Shown here: positions 1 through 7,138 of the stretch, piece after piece
How positions within the stretch are numbered: the first letter of the stretch is position 1
Layout: every line of letters begins with the position of its first letter
NCBI GenBank assembly: GCA_900544295.1
Contig: UQUO01000023.1
Span: forward strand, 1 to 31,380
DNA from: an uncultured Eubacteriales bacterium
Lineage (GTDB): Bacteria > Bacillota > Clostridia > Oscillospirales > Oscillospiraceae
Reading direction: 5' to 3'
DNA: 31,380 nucleotides
Made by a program: the position numbers and the translations under genes
Notes under the pieces: model-generated
The model's database searches: none
The model's input: only the letters and a program-made list of their open reading frames with translations
What the model was told of the DNA's origin: nothing

Positions 1-42
1 GGGTCCCGAAACCTCACGGGGGCGCCACCACCCCAAGCGCTT

Positions 43-94
43 TTCTTTGGGGCTCCACCCCGTTTCTTTGGGCAAGACCAAAGAAATGGGGTGG
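43..94. repeat. Terminal hairpin repeat, left copy
   Basis: These 52 bases are the exact reverse complement of the last 52 bases of the window. Inside is an imperfect palindrome: a 17-base arm at 55-71 and its partner at 78-94, with one mismatch and a 6-base loop. It looks like a dispersed REP-like or MITE-like element, or a shared terminator. It lies downstream of the minus-strand kinase gene, so it may end that transcript. Bases 95-215 hold nothing else I can support. Confidence 0.75.
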
Positions 95-215
95 AATCGC
101 AGCGAAAGGTAAAGACAACCGCCAGCAAACCGGCGAGTTCCTCCCCGCCAAACCCCAACCCCCGTGCGGCGCTGGAACCCCGCCCCCACAGAAGGCGCGC
201 AGGCGGTATTGCGGC

Positions 216-1028
216 TCAGGTACACAGCCAGTCCACGCGCGCAGCCTCCCAGCGCTCGGGCGGCTCCAGTCGCTCCAGCATGCGCTCTATCGCCGTCTCG
301 GGTACTGCCTCCGCTCGGGCGGCATTGCGCGCCAGGCCCGTCTCCCAGCCCGTCTCAAGGCAGACTATGCGCACCCGCGCGCCGTAGCGTGAAAATAGCT
401 CCAGCTGCCGCGCGCGCAGGCTCTGCGAGACGCTGGTGGCGTTCCAGGCGAAGGGTATCCGCTTCCGGAGCAGGGCCTTCGCCCGCTCCGCGGCAAGGCG
501 CATGACCTCCTCCTGCGGCCCAGTGGGCGGAAGCCCGTACTCGGCGCGGACCTCGTCCGGTGAGACGACCGCAAGCCCCGGCGCGTTGGCACGCAGCCAG
601 GTGTCCTTCCCTGTCCCCGGCAGACCGCAGAGCAGCAGCACCTCGCCCCAGCTGTCGTCGTAAAGCTCCTGCGCGGGGTAGGCGAGCCTGCCCTCGAAAT
701 AGGCCAGCTCCGCCCGGGGCGAGGCGAAAGCATAGGGGCGCTCCAGGATGCCCAACTCCTCCGCCGGGAGAAAGCCGAGCTCCAGGCGCTCCAGCACCTC
801 GGCCCGGTCCGCGGCCAGACGTCCCCGCGCGTCCGCCTCTGCCAGCGCCTCCAGCACGAGGCGCGTGTGCGTGAGCACGTCGCCCTCCCCGTGCCAGCGG
901 GGCTCCTGCGGCGTGTCCCCCAGGGGCCGGAGGAGGACCCCCAGGGGCGAATCCAGCGCGGCGTCCAGCCCGCCCCCGCCGGAGGGCGCGGGGACGAGCG
1001 CCGCGAGCGCCGCCCAGCCGCCGCTCAT
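216..1028 (-). CDS. Polynucleotide kinase-type P-loop protein with remnant HD domain (HD-Pnk-like)
   Basis: Likely a 5'-OH polynucleotide kinase that heals RNA or DNA ends before ligation. The 270-residue protein has a P-loop GLPGTGKDT at residues 135-143, a SPDEVR motif at 156-161 that fits the Pnk catalytic Asp and Arg, a WNAT motif at 195-198, and an arginine-rich C-terminal lid region. Residues 45-60 (WHGEGDVLTHT) match the opening of an HD domain, as in HD-Pnk end-healing enzymes. The sequence then passes straight to the linker before the kinase. Only two histidines (46 and 54) exist in the protein and no HD dyad, so the phosphoesterase metal site is missing. The start overlaps the ligase stop by 4 bases, which indicates tight coupling. 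Family assignment is from motif recognition; substrate is inferred. Confidence 0.72.
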   Translation of the reverse strand: MSGGWAALAALVPAPSGGGGLDAALDSPLGVLLRPLGDTPQEPRWHGEGDVLTHTRLVLEALAEADARGRLAADRAEVLERLELGFLPAEELGILERPYAFASPRAELAYFEGRLAYPAQELYDDSWGEVLLLCGLPGTGKDTWLRANAPGLAVVSPDEVRAEYGLPPTGPQEEVMRLAAERAKALLRKRIPFAWNATSVSQSLRARQLELFSRYGARVRIVCLETGWETGLARNAARAEAVPETAIERMLERLEPPERWEAARVDWLCT

Positions 1029-1840
1029 CTTTGCAGCCTCGCGCCCGCCGGGAGGAAGAGCTCCTCCAGCGGGCGGTCCAGCCCATTCGGGACTATGGGC
1101 CGGTCGAGCCAGTGGCTGCCTGAGCTGTCCACCGCCTGGGCGAAGGAGGCGCGCACGTATTTGAGCCGCTCCTTCACGCGGCCGTCCTCCTCTATCTTGA
1201 TATACAGCCCCTCCATTAGCGGGGAGGCGTCCGTCTCCCGCAGGCAGCGCTCCGCGTCGAGGCCGGCCTGCAGGCAGGTCTCCCTCAGACGCTCCAGGTA
1301 CCGGGGGCTTATATAGCGCGAGGGGCCGAGCAGGGAGACCAGCTCCTCCGCGGAGCTGAAAACGCCCTGCGCGAGCACCGGCGCCGAGGCCAGCGGCAGG
1401 CCCGCCGTCAGCTCCCGGCGGCGCTCCGTGTCGAGAAATTCGCCCGTCTCGCGGTCGAGGATGTCGAACTCAAGGAAGTAGTCGGGCAGCGCGTCGTAAT
1501 ATACGCTGTGCTTGGCGTAGAGCCACTCGCCGTAGAGGACGTAGCGGCTGCCGAGCGCCGAGCGCAGCGTGCCCTGGTGGGCCTGTGCCCAGGTTTTGAA
1601 GAGGGCGTAGTGCCTCTCCCGCCAGCCGCCCGTGAGGTAGTGGCCCCGGCTCTGGAGCAGCAGCTGCCCCTCCGGGCCGAATGATACGGCGGAGTTGGCC
1701 CCGTCCACCTTCTCCTCCACCGTGAGCCTGCGCCCCGCCAGGCAGGAGAAGGGGACCTGGGAGAGGTCCTCGTCCCCGGGCTGGAGGCGCGAGCCCGCCA
1801 GATGCGGCGTGCGCGGGTATTTTATGATGGGATAGTCCAT
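1025..1840 (-). CDS. RNA ligase family protein (Rnl2-like nucleotidyltransferase)
   Basis: ATP-dependent polynucleotide ligase of the RNA_ligase fold, 271 residues. Motif I is EEKVDGAN, with Lys44 the expected AMP-accepting residue of KxDG. Other nucleotidyltransferase motifs are visible: YGEW at 103-106 (motif III), YFLEFDIL at 121-128 (IIIa), MEGLYIK at 209-215 (IV), and a lysine-rich KERLKYVR at 223-230 (V). There is no obvious extra C-terminal domain. A ribosome site GAGGAGGG sits just before the ATG at 1840. The gene lies 2 bases after the methyltransferase and overlaps the kinase start, so the three are one operon. Sealing 5'-phosphate and 3'-OH RNA ends produced by the neighbouring kinase is the likely role. 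The substrate (tRNA, other RNA) is not shown by sequence. Confidence 0.85.
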   Translation of the reverse strand: MDYPIIKYPRTPHLAGSRLQPGDEDLSQVPFSCLAGRRLTVEEKVDGANSAVSFGPEGQLLLQSRGHYLTGGWRERHYALFKTWAQAHQGTLRSALGSRYVLYGEWLYAKHSVYYDALPDYFLEFDILDRETGEFLDTERRRELTAGLPLASAPVLAQGVFSSAEELVSLLGPSRYISPRYLERLRETCLQAGLDAERCLRETDASPLMEGLYIKIEEDGRVKERLKYVRASFAQAVDSSGSHWLDRPIVPNGLDRPLEELFLPAGARLQR

Positions 1841-1842
1841 GT

Positions 1843-2544
1843 TCAGCCCTCCTCGGGGACGGAGGCCACGAGAATGAGGTGACCGTTCACGCCGTCGAAA
1901 TTCAGCCGCGCGCAGCCTGCGGCGGCAAAGAGCGCCGTGAGGCGCGCCTTCGTCAGCAGCTGGATGTGCTCCGGGTTGTCGTCCGGCTGGGACGGCACGG
2001 AGACGACGACGAAGCGCCGCGCGACGCGCAGGGCCTGCCTGACGGCGGTCTCCGGCTCCGGCATGTGCTCAAGCACCTCAAGCAGCGTCACGACGTCCGC
2101 GCTGCGCGGCTCGAACTCCAGCGCCGCGAAATCCCCGCACAGCGAGCAGAGCCCCGGCACGCCGCCCGCGGCGAGCCGCCGCCAGAACTCCGCCCTGTGC
2201 GGCAGGAGATCCACCGCCGCCGCCCTCGCGTCCGGGAACTGGGCAAGGAAAGGCACGAGAAAGGCCCCGCGCCCGCTGCCCACGTCCACCAGCCCGTCAA
2301 AGTCCAGTCCGCGCAGGAAACCGAGGACCTTCTTCACCCGGGGCAGGAGGGTCTTCGTGCCCTTGAAGGCGTGCAGCTTCAGCCCCGAGGCTGCCCCGGC
2401 CCGGAGCAGTGCGGCCAGCTCCGCCTCGTCCAGCTCCTCCAGCGGCGCGTCCGCGAGCCGCGCGGGCAGCTCCGGCGCGCCCGTCTCCAGCGCGCAGCCG
2501 CGCACATAGGCCGCGGCCAGTATGTCGAAACGCCGTTCATCCAT
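1843..2544 (-). CDS. Class I SAM-dependent methyltransferase in RNA-repair operon
   Basis: A 233-residue Rossmann-fold methyltransferase. Motif I is VDVGSGRGAF (residues 87-95), an acidic motif II follows at VDLLPH, and the post-motif region reads EVLEH at 156-160 and PEHIQLLT at 191-198. A basic N-terminal stretch (HAFKGTKTLLPRVKKV) precedes the fold. It is the first gene of the operon with the RNA ligase and kinase. The E-x2-E-H plus later H pattern is compatible with the metal-binding tetrad of Hen1 3'-terminal ribose methyltransferases, but similar EVLEH motifs occur in ordinary UbiG-like enzymes. Function as a mark on repaired RNA is therefore an inference from the neighbours. The ATG at 2544 is preceded by GGGAGG. 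Confidence 0.75.
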   Translation of the reverse strand: MDERRFDILAAAYVRGCALETGAPELPARLADAPLEELDEAELAALLRAGAASGLKLHAFKGTKTLLPRVKKVLGFLRGLDFDGLVDVGSGRGAFLVPFLAQFPDARAAAVDLLPHRAEFWRRLAAGGVPGLCSLCGDFAALEFEPRSADVVTLLEVLEHMPEPETAVRQALRVARRFVVVSVPSQPDDNPEHIQLLTKARLTALFAAAGCARLNFDGVNGHLILVASVPEEG

Positions 2545-2620
2545 GTCCCTGTACCTCCCTTCGTCCGCAGCTACAATATATCACAGGCGGCGCGGGTCAG
2601 GGCAGCAAATTTCCGCCCGC

Positions 2621-2649
2621 TTGAAGCGCGGGGGATATGCGTGTATAAT
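2621..2649 (+). promoter_or_regulatory. Sigma-A promoter for lipoprotein gene
   Basis: TTGAAG at 2621-2626 and TATAAT at 2644-2649 with a 17-base spacer, about 40 bases before the lipoprotein ATG. This supports transcription independent of the divergent RNA-repair operon. Confidence 0.7.
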
Positions 2650-2689
2650 ATCCAAAATAAGAGGCGAAACACGCACGGAGGCGGGGAAA

Positions 2690-3667
2690 ATGCGCAGGAT
2701 GTGGATATTTGCGGCGCTGGCGGCGCTGCTGCTGTCGGGCTGCGGCGCGAAAACGCAGGCGTCGGAGCCCTGGGAGGAGCTGGGCGTCTCCGAGGCTGCC
2801 TGGACGGTCATAGAGGACTTTTCGGAGCGCTATTCCGCCCTGGACGCGGACGGTCTGCGCTATGACGAGGCCCTGGAGGCCGTGCAGAGCTATCTCGACG
2901 GGGGACTCGGGCAGGCTGAGGCCCTCGGGGCGCTGAACTCCGCCCTGGAGGCCGTGGAGGCCGAGCTGGAGGCCGCGGAGCCCGTCAGCCTGGACGCCGG
3001 CCTGGAGGAGGCCCTGCGCGAACTCGGCATCTCGCCCACGGAGTACGAGGCCTTCGCCAACAGCCGCCCGAACGACCTGCAGAACCAGCAGCTGCGGCTC
3101 TCCTCGCTGCTGTTCTACCTTGAAAACGCCGGGCGCGGCGAGGCCGCGCTGGAGGACTTGCGCTTCACCCTCGCCGCGAACGCCTCCGAGCAGGAGAGCC
3201 TGCGCGGCTACTTCTACTACGGCTGCCTCAACTACTGGTTCACCGGCCTGGATGAGGCGGAGCTGGAGCTTCTGCGCTCCTCGCTCATAGACGGCCTGGA
3301 GTCCTACATCCCGGAGCAGGCGCTCTGGTTCACGGACAGGGGCATGGCCGAGGAGCAGACCATGCTCTGCCTGGACGAGGTCGAGGCCCTTGCCGGCCTC
3401 ATGTCCGAGCGCCTGGGCAGCCAGCAGGACGAGCTCTACGAGATGGAGCACGACTACGACCGGCTGCTGGAGCTCATCGAGGAGGACAGACAGGCCCGCG
3501 AGCGGCTGGCGGCGCTCATGGAGCTCTCCGCCCGGCTGGAGGAGCTGTCGGCTCAGATAGACGAGGCGAGCGAGGCGGGGGACGCGGAACGTCTGGAAGA
3601 GCTGAGGGCACAGTTTGAGGCCCTCGTCGCCGAATACGAGGCCCTCACGGCGGAGGAGACGCCCTAG
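2690..3667 (+). CDS. Secreted lipoprotein, acidic and helical, unknown function
   Basis: I do not recognise the family. The 325-residue protein has a lipoprotein signal peptide: MRRMW, a hydrophobic run, then the lipobox LLSGC with Cys18. The mature part is strongly acidic and helix-rich. Residues from about 245 to the end look like a coiled coil (repeated RLEELSAQ / RLEELRAQ patterns), while the middle has aromatic NYWFTG and YFYYG stretches. The ATG at 2690 is chosen because it opens the signal peptide and has a GGAGG site and a good promoter upstream; an open frame continues further 5' but crosses the promoter. It lies 81 bases before the pseudokinase gene on the same strand, so both may form one unit acting at the membrane. 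Confidence 0.75.
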   Translation: MRRMWIFAALAALLLSGCGAKTQASEPWEELGVSEAAWTVIEDFSERYSALDADGLRYDEALEAVQSYLDGGLGQAEALGALNSALEAVEAELEAAEPVSLDAGLEEALRELGISPTEYEAFANSRPNDLQNQQLRLSSLLFYLENAGRGEAALEDLRFTLAANASEQESLRGYFYYGCLNYWFTGLDEAELELLRSSLIDGLESYIPEQALWFTDRGMAEEQTMLCLDEVEALAGLMSERLGSQQDELYEMEHDYDRLLELIEEDRQARERLAALMELSARLEELSAQIDEASEAGDAERLEELRAQFEALVAEYEALTAEETP

Positions 3668-3748
3668 ACGGAAATAAGTTGCGCGTCAGGCACGCCCGCA
3701 GCCCTATCATGGTCCGTGGAAAGACAAGGCAATTTTCGGAGGTGGACG

Positions 3749-4618
3749 ATGATAGACGATAAGCAGCGGCGGCCTTCCGGAGCGCCGTCAGGGCAGTTTT
3801 GCCTCGGCGGCCGGGAGTACCGGCTCGGCCCCGCCGCAGAGCGGGGGGCGGTCACGGCCTGGCCCGCCGCGGAGGCGGGCGGAGGCGTCTGGGACGACGT
3901 GCTGATACGCCGGCTCCGCCCCGGCGCGGGGGAGCGTCAGGTCCGGCTCTTCCGCCTCGCGTGGGAGGCAGAGGCGGAGCAGCTCGACCTCCCCGGCGCG
4001 CGGAGCCTGTTCTTTGAGCAGCCTGAGAGCGGCTGCATCCTGCGCTCCTTTCCCAAGGCGCCCAGCCTCGCGGCGCTCTTCGAGCAGAGGCCCGGCCCCC
4101 TCCCGGCGGAGGAGGCCCTGGAGCTGACGGCCCGGCTGCTCCGCGCGCTGGAGGGCTTCCACAGCCGCGGGCTGCTGCACCTGGACATACGGGCAGAGCA
4201 GATACACCTCCTGCCCGGCCGGCGGCTTTTCCTGGATAACTGCCGCGCCCTGGACATGGAGCGCCCGGAGGAGGACGGCCTGCCGCGCGCGCTCGGACCC
4301 TGCGCCGCGCCGGAGCTGCGCCTCATGAACCTCGCCGCGCTGGATCGCGCTTCGGATATTTTCAGCTGCTGCGCCCTGCTCTACCGCATGCTGCTCGGCC
4401 GCCCGCTGACGGACGCCGAGCTGATGGGGACAGGCCTCGCGCGCGGGCTGAGACAGTCGCTTGCCCGGGCGCAGGAACTTCCCGACGCGCGTGCCGATGA
4501 GCTGGCTCGCCTGCTCTGGCGCGGCCTGCATCTGCTGCCCCAGCGCCGCTTTTCCTCCGCGCGCGAGCTGCTGGGGCTCGTCTCCGGGCTCCGCGGCGGG
4601 ATCGAAGCGGATGCCTGA
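3749..4618 (+). CDS. Degenerate Ser/Thr protein kinase (pseudokinase)
   Basis: A 289-residue Hanks-type kinase homologue. The catalytic loop reads HLDIRAEQI (Asp kept, the usual Asn replaced by Gln), the DFG region is LDN, and the VAIK-type lysine is Arg in DVLIRRL. No glycine-rich loop is visible near the N-terminus. It matches the kinase half of the large kinase-NACHT protein at 16156-19065 over most of the C-lobe: shared FHxRGLLHLD, LLPG, SDI/TDI, LxGRxL and LHxLPxRR blocks. So the two are paralogues and this one has probably lost catalysis. The ATG at 3749 is preceded by GGAGGTGG; an ATG at 3716 lacks a ribosome site. It may act as a scaffold or regulator for the intact kinase, which is inference. 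Confidence 0.75.
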   Translation: MIDDKQRRPSGAPSGQFCLGGREYRLGPAAERGAVTAWPAAEAGGGVWDDVLIRRLRPGAGERQVRLFRLAWEAEAEQLDLPGARSLFFEQPESGCILRSFPKAPSLAALFEQRPGPLPAEEALELTARLLRALEGFHSRGLLHLDIRAEQIHLLPGRRLFLDNCRALDMERPEEDGLPRALGPCAAPELRLMNLAALDRASDIFSCCALLYRMLLGRPLTDAELMGTGLARGLRQSLARAQELPDARADELARLLWRGLHLLPQRRFSSARELLGLVSGLRGGIEADA

Positions 4619-4702
4619 CGCGCAGGCCGGAGGGCCTGCTGGGCAGGTGGATGGCAGGCAGCATGAATCATGCCCATGCAGCCGTGTCAGATCGGGGCAT
4701 GA

Positions 4703-4909
4703 GGCGCTTGCCGCCTGAAGCACGGCGACGGCCGGTGGCAGACCATTATTGACGGCCTGCGCATTTTCAGCAGCGGGGAGCTTGCCGCGCTCCTCACCGA
4801 AGCCGGGTTTTCCAGAATAGCCGTGGACCATGACTTGAAAAGGCACTGGCTCTGCGTGCTGGCCGTCCGGGAGCCCCGGACGCCGGGCGGAACGCAGGCG
4901 CAGGGATAA
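4703..4909 (+). pseudogene. C-terminal fragment of a class I methyltransferase
   Basis: Read in the frame ending at the TAA at 4907-4909, the stretch encodes a typical methyltransferase tail: LKHGDGRWQTIIDGLRIF, SSGELAALLTEAGF, then HWLCVLAVREP. The Rossmann core and start are absent, and a stop codon closes the frame at 4700-4702. This is a gene remnant, cut somewhere between the end of the pseudokinase gene and 4700. It has no visible promoter or ribosome site. Confidence 0.6.
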
Positions 4910-4920
4910 CTGGTCACGAA

Positions 4921-4957
4921 AAAAGAGCGTTGAAACTTTGCGTTTCAACGCTCTTTT
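4921..4957 (-). terminator. Terminator of tRNA-Leu(CAG), bidirectional
   Basis: A perfect 16-base stem (arms 4921-4936 and 4942-4957) with a 5-base loop and A/T runs on both outer sides. It directly follows the tRNA on the minus strand and touches its encoded CCA. Confidence 0.85.
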
Positions 4958-5044
4958 GGTGCGCGAGGCGGGACTTGAACCCGCACGTGCGTAGTGCACA
5001 CTAGAACCTGAATCTAGCGAGTCTGCCAATTCCACCACTCGCGC
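4957..5044 (-). tRNA. tRNA-Leu(CAG)
   Basis: Complete class II tRNA on the minus strand. The acceptor stem is GCGCGAG paired with CTCGCGC, the D-arm is GGTGGAATTGGCAGAC, and the anticodon loop TTCAGGT gives anticodon CAG. It has a long variable arm, the T-loop GTTCAAGTC and an encoded CCA. It is divergent from tRNA-Leu(TAA), with back-to-back promoters between them. Confidence 0.95.
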
Positions 5045-5065
5045 GTGTCTTTTGAATGCTCGATT

Positions 5066-5094
5066 ATAATAGCACCTGCGCGCGAAAATGTCAA
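5066..5094 (-). promoter_or_regulatory. Promoter of tRNA-Leu(CAG)
   Basis: On the minus strand, TTGACA (5089-5094) and TATTAT (5066-5071) are separated by 17 bases and lie about 20 bases upstream of the tRNA. Confidence 0.8.
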
Positions 5095-5119
5095 CAAAAA
5101 AGTTCGCGCGGCGGCGATA

Positions 5120-5149
5120 TTGACACCTTCGCCGGGAAAGTGATAACAT
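5120..5149 (+). promoter_or_regulatory. Promoter of tRNA-Leu(TAA)
   Basis: TTGACA at 5120-5125 is followed by GATAAC (16-base spacer) or TAACAT (18-base spacer), just upstream of the tRNA on the plus strand. Confidence 0.65.
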
Positions 5150-5157
5150 AGTCCCAC

Positions 5158-5244
5158 GCCGGTGTGGTGGAATTGGCAGACACCTGGGATTTAAAATCCC
5201 ATATCCGTGAGGATGTACGGGTTCGAGCCCCGTCACCGGCACCA
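5158..5244 (+). tRNA. tRNA-Leu(TAA), integration target
   Basis: Complete class II tRNA: acceptor GCCGGTG with CACCGGC, D-arm GGTGGAATTGGCAGAC, anticodon loop with TAA, long variable arm and an encoded CCA. Its 3' part recurs at 12238-12288: 10 bases of the anticodon arm (5191-5200) and the last 29 bases (5216-5244) are identical. An integrase remnant lies 82 bases downstream. This is the usual picture of an element integrated into a tRNA and rebuilding its 3' end. Confidence 0.95.
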
Positions 5245-5245
5245 G

Positions 5246-5274
5246 AAGCCGCGGGCATAGCCTGCGGCTTTTTC
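5246..5274 (+). terminator. Terminator after tRNA-Leu(TAA)
   Basis: Stem AAGCCGC-GGC (5246-5256) with its partner at 5260-5270, a 3-base loop and a T run. It ends the tRNA transcript. If the att interpretation is right, it was supplied by the integrated element. Confidence 0.8.
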
Positions 5275-5326
5275 AGTTCTCGGTCAAGTACAGTTTGCAC
5301 TTAAGCTATAGCAGATTCGCATACGG

Positions 5327-5557
5327 CTACCTTGTTGGGAACACGTCGAGTATCGCATTGGCAGAAGCCTCTTTGGAGCTGTAGTCCAAATGCGTGTAGA
5401 TGTTTGCTGTTGTAGATATAGTGCTGTGCCCCAGCCACTCTTGAATATCCTTTAGACTTACGCCGTGAGCATAAAGCAAGCTTGCACATGAATGGCGCAA
5501 ATCGTGAAAACGGATCCTTTTAAGGCCGCTTTTTGCCAGCAGCTTTGGAAAAGCCAT
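5327..5557 (-). pseudogene. Tyrosine recombinase (phage-type integrase), C-terminal remnant
   Basis: The 76-residue remnant holds the end of a tyrosine recombinase catalytic domain: FHDLRH with Arg21, LGHSTISTT with His44, and the nucleophile Tyr54 in IYTHLDY. The second Arg/His pair is the family's box II. The N-terminal arm-binding and core-binding domains and the first catalytic Arg are missing. The frame is cut at 5557, exactly where the tnaA fragment begins on the other strand. Base composition is clearly more AT-rich than the flanks. Its position next to tRNA-Leu(TAA), in line with the displaced tRNA 3' half, fits the integrase of the element that used this tRNA. Confidence 0.85.
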
Positions 5558-6222
5558 TCTCCGCGCGCAAGTTCGGCTTCGCCCGCGGCGGCGGCATAGC
5601 CATGCGCGACAAGGCGCTCTTTGACCAAATGCGCGAGCTGGTGCCCATGTTCGAGGGCTTCCTCACCTACGGCGGCATGAGCGTCCGCGAGATGGAGGCC
5701 ATCGCCGTCGGCCTGGAGGAGACGATGGACGAAGACGTCATCAGCCAGGGCCCCATCTTCATCGACTTCATGTGCAAGGAGCTCATGAAGCGCGGCGTGC
5801 CCGTCGTGACTCCCGCCGGCGGCCTCGGCTGCCACCTGAACGCGCGCGAATTCCTTCCGCACGTCGACGACCACGAGTACCCGGCCGGAGCGCTGGCCGC
5901 GGCGGTCTACCTCGCCGGCGGCGTGCGCGGCATGGAGCGCGGCACGCTCAGCGAACAGCGCGAGCCGGACGGCACCGAGCCCATCGCCGAGGTCGAGCTG
6001 CTCCGCCTCGCGATGCCCAGGCGCGTGTTCACCATGAGCCAGGTGCTCTACGCCGTCGACCGCATAACCTGGCTGCACGAAAACCGCGACCTCGTCGGCG
6101 GCCTGCGTTGGGTCGAGGAGCCGAGCTCGCTGCGATTCTTCTTCGGCAGGCTCGAGCCCACTAGTGATTGGCAGGAGAAGCTCGTCAAAAAGTTCCGCGA
6201 CGACTTCGGCGACAGCCTTTAA
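5558..6222 (+). pseudogene. tnaA: Tryptophanase/tyrosine phenol-lyase, C-terminal half
   Basis: This encodes about the last 220 residues of a PLP-dependent beta-eliminating lyase. Recognisable blocks are YGGMSVREMEAIAVGL, PAGGLGCHLNAREFLPH, YPAGALAAAVYLAGGVRG, MERGTLS, and the closing RFFFGRLEP with FRDDFGDSL. The first half, with the cofactor-phosphate site, is missing; the cut is close to where the PLP lysine should be. The upstream open frame runs antisense into the integrase remnant, so there is no proper start. Tryptophanase makes indole, pyruvate and ammonia from tryptophan. Without its N-terminal half this copy should not work, unless the junction is an assembly artefact. Confidence 0.85.
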
Positions 6223-6263
6223 TATACGCTTTCACGTTCACTCTTCTTTCCTCACAATACGCG

Positions 6264-6293
6264 AAGCCCCCGGAAACTTTTCCGGGGGCTTTG
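6264..6293. terminator. Terminator between tnaA fragment and crp gene
   Basis: Stem AGCCCCCGGAAA with TTCCGGGGGCT and a 3-base loop, followed by TT on the plus side. It lies between convergent tnaA' and the Crp/Fnr gene. Confidence 0.75.
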
Positions 6294-6354
6294 CCACGCC
6301 GACGCGCGGCGTATTAGATTTTAAAACATATCGCGCCGCCGTTCGCCGCGCAGC

Positions 6355-7044
6355 TCAAGAACTCACCTCCAAGCTTGCCATCTCCGCAAGCGCCGCCCGG
6401 TCGAGTACGTAGAGCCGCCGCTTTTTTATGTCAACTATGCCCTGGGCCTTCAGCTTCTCGCACACCCTCGCGACCTGCACGCGCGACGCGCCTATCGCCG
6501 AGGCCAGCTCCTGCTGCGAAAAGGGCAGGAAGCCAAAGCGCGCGTAGTCCTCGCTGAGCACATACAGCCCGATAAAATTCGCCAGCTTGTTGAGCACCGA
6601 GTTGCTGCTCTGCGACTCGGCGTCGAGGCACATGAGCTTGAGTACGTCGGAATAGTACAGCAGCACCGCGGCGGCGAAGTCGGCGCTCTCCGTCATGAGG
6701 CGCGACATGTCCGCGAGCGTGAGCGGCACCGCGCGCAGCGTGGTGAGCGCCGTTATGGTCACGGAGACGCCGGCGTCATGGCGCAGCGCGTCCATGCAGC
6801 AGATGGTGTTCTGCCGGAGGTAGCCGAGCGTGCGCTCATAGCCGTATACGTTCACCACGCTCGCGCGCGCCGCGCCCTCCAGGATAAAGTACACCTGCGG
6901 CGAGGGCGTGCCTCCGCGGCTGAGCTGCTGCCCCTTCCTGAAGCGCCGCCGCTCCGGCACCTCGCTCATGATCAGCCCGCGGTGCGCCTTCAGGTTGTCG
7001 GTGAGCACAAATTCCGGCGCGGTGTTGATTTTATGTCCTTCCAT
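6355..7044 (-). CDS. Crp/Fnr-family transcription regulator
   Basis: A 229-residue regulator with an N-terminal cyclic-nucleotide-binding-type beta barrel (about residues 35-120, GxQLSRGG and YFILEGAA blocks) and a C-terminal winged helix (FSQQELASAIGASRVQVARV, residues 176-195). The cAMP-binding RxSA signature is not visible, and there is no FNR-like cysteine cluster at the N-terminus, so the ligand is unknown. The ATG at 7044 is chosen over an in-frame TTG at 7056 because GGAGG sits 7 bases before it. It is divergent from the reductase gene at 7178 and probably controls it, perhaps through the inverted repeat at 7123-7138. Confidence 0.88.
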   Translation of the reverse strand: MEGHKINTAPEFVLTDNLKAHRGLIMSEVPERRRFRKGQQLSRGGTPSPQVYFILEGAARASVVNVYGYERTLGYLRQNTICCMDALRHDAGVSVTITALTTLRAVPLTLADMSRLMTESADFAAAVLLYYSDVLKLMCLDAESQSSNSVLNKLANFIGLYVLSEDYARFGFLPFSQQELASAIGASRVQVARVCEKLKAQGIVDIKKRRLYVLDRAALAEMASLEVSS

Positions 7045-7073
7045 GGCGGCCTCCAAAAAATTCTTTTTACTGT

Positions 7074-7102
7074 ATCATACGATATCGTTTATTTATTGTC
7101 AA
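7074..7102 (-). promoter_or_regulatory. Promoter of the Crp/Fnr gene
   Basis: Minus-strand TTGACA (7097-7102) and TATGAT (7074-7079) with a 17-base spacer, about 30 bases before the start codon. A palindrome ACGATATCGT at 7079-7088 lies in the spacer and could be an autoregulatory site. Confidence 0.75.
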
Positions 7103-7122
7103 TGCTTTATACTGCACCTGAT

Positions 7123-7138
7123 GGTTAAAAAATTAACC
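7123..7138. promoter_or_regulatory. Inverted repeat GGTTAA-N4-TTAACC, candidate operator
   Basis: A perfect 6-base dyad with a 4-base AAAA spacer, 39 bases before the reductase start and 78 bases from the regulator start. The half-site-N4-half-site layout is that of Crp/Fnr-family boxes (FNR: TTGAT-N4-ATCAA), although the bases differ. Binding by the adjacent regulator is inferred. Confidence 0.5.

Noticed and set aside
748..1316. Several long plus-strand frames over the RNA-repair operon
   Set aside because: High GC creates open frames on the opposite strand; they have no motifs or ribosome sites.
6160..6169. ACTAGTGATT resembling a T-vector cloning site
   Set aside because: It lies in frame in the conserved tryptophanase tail (EPTSDWQEKL) and is explained by coding sequence.
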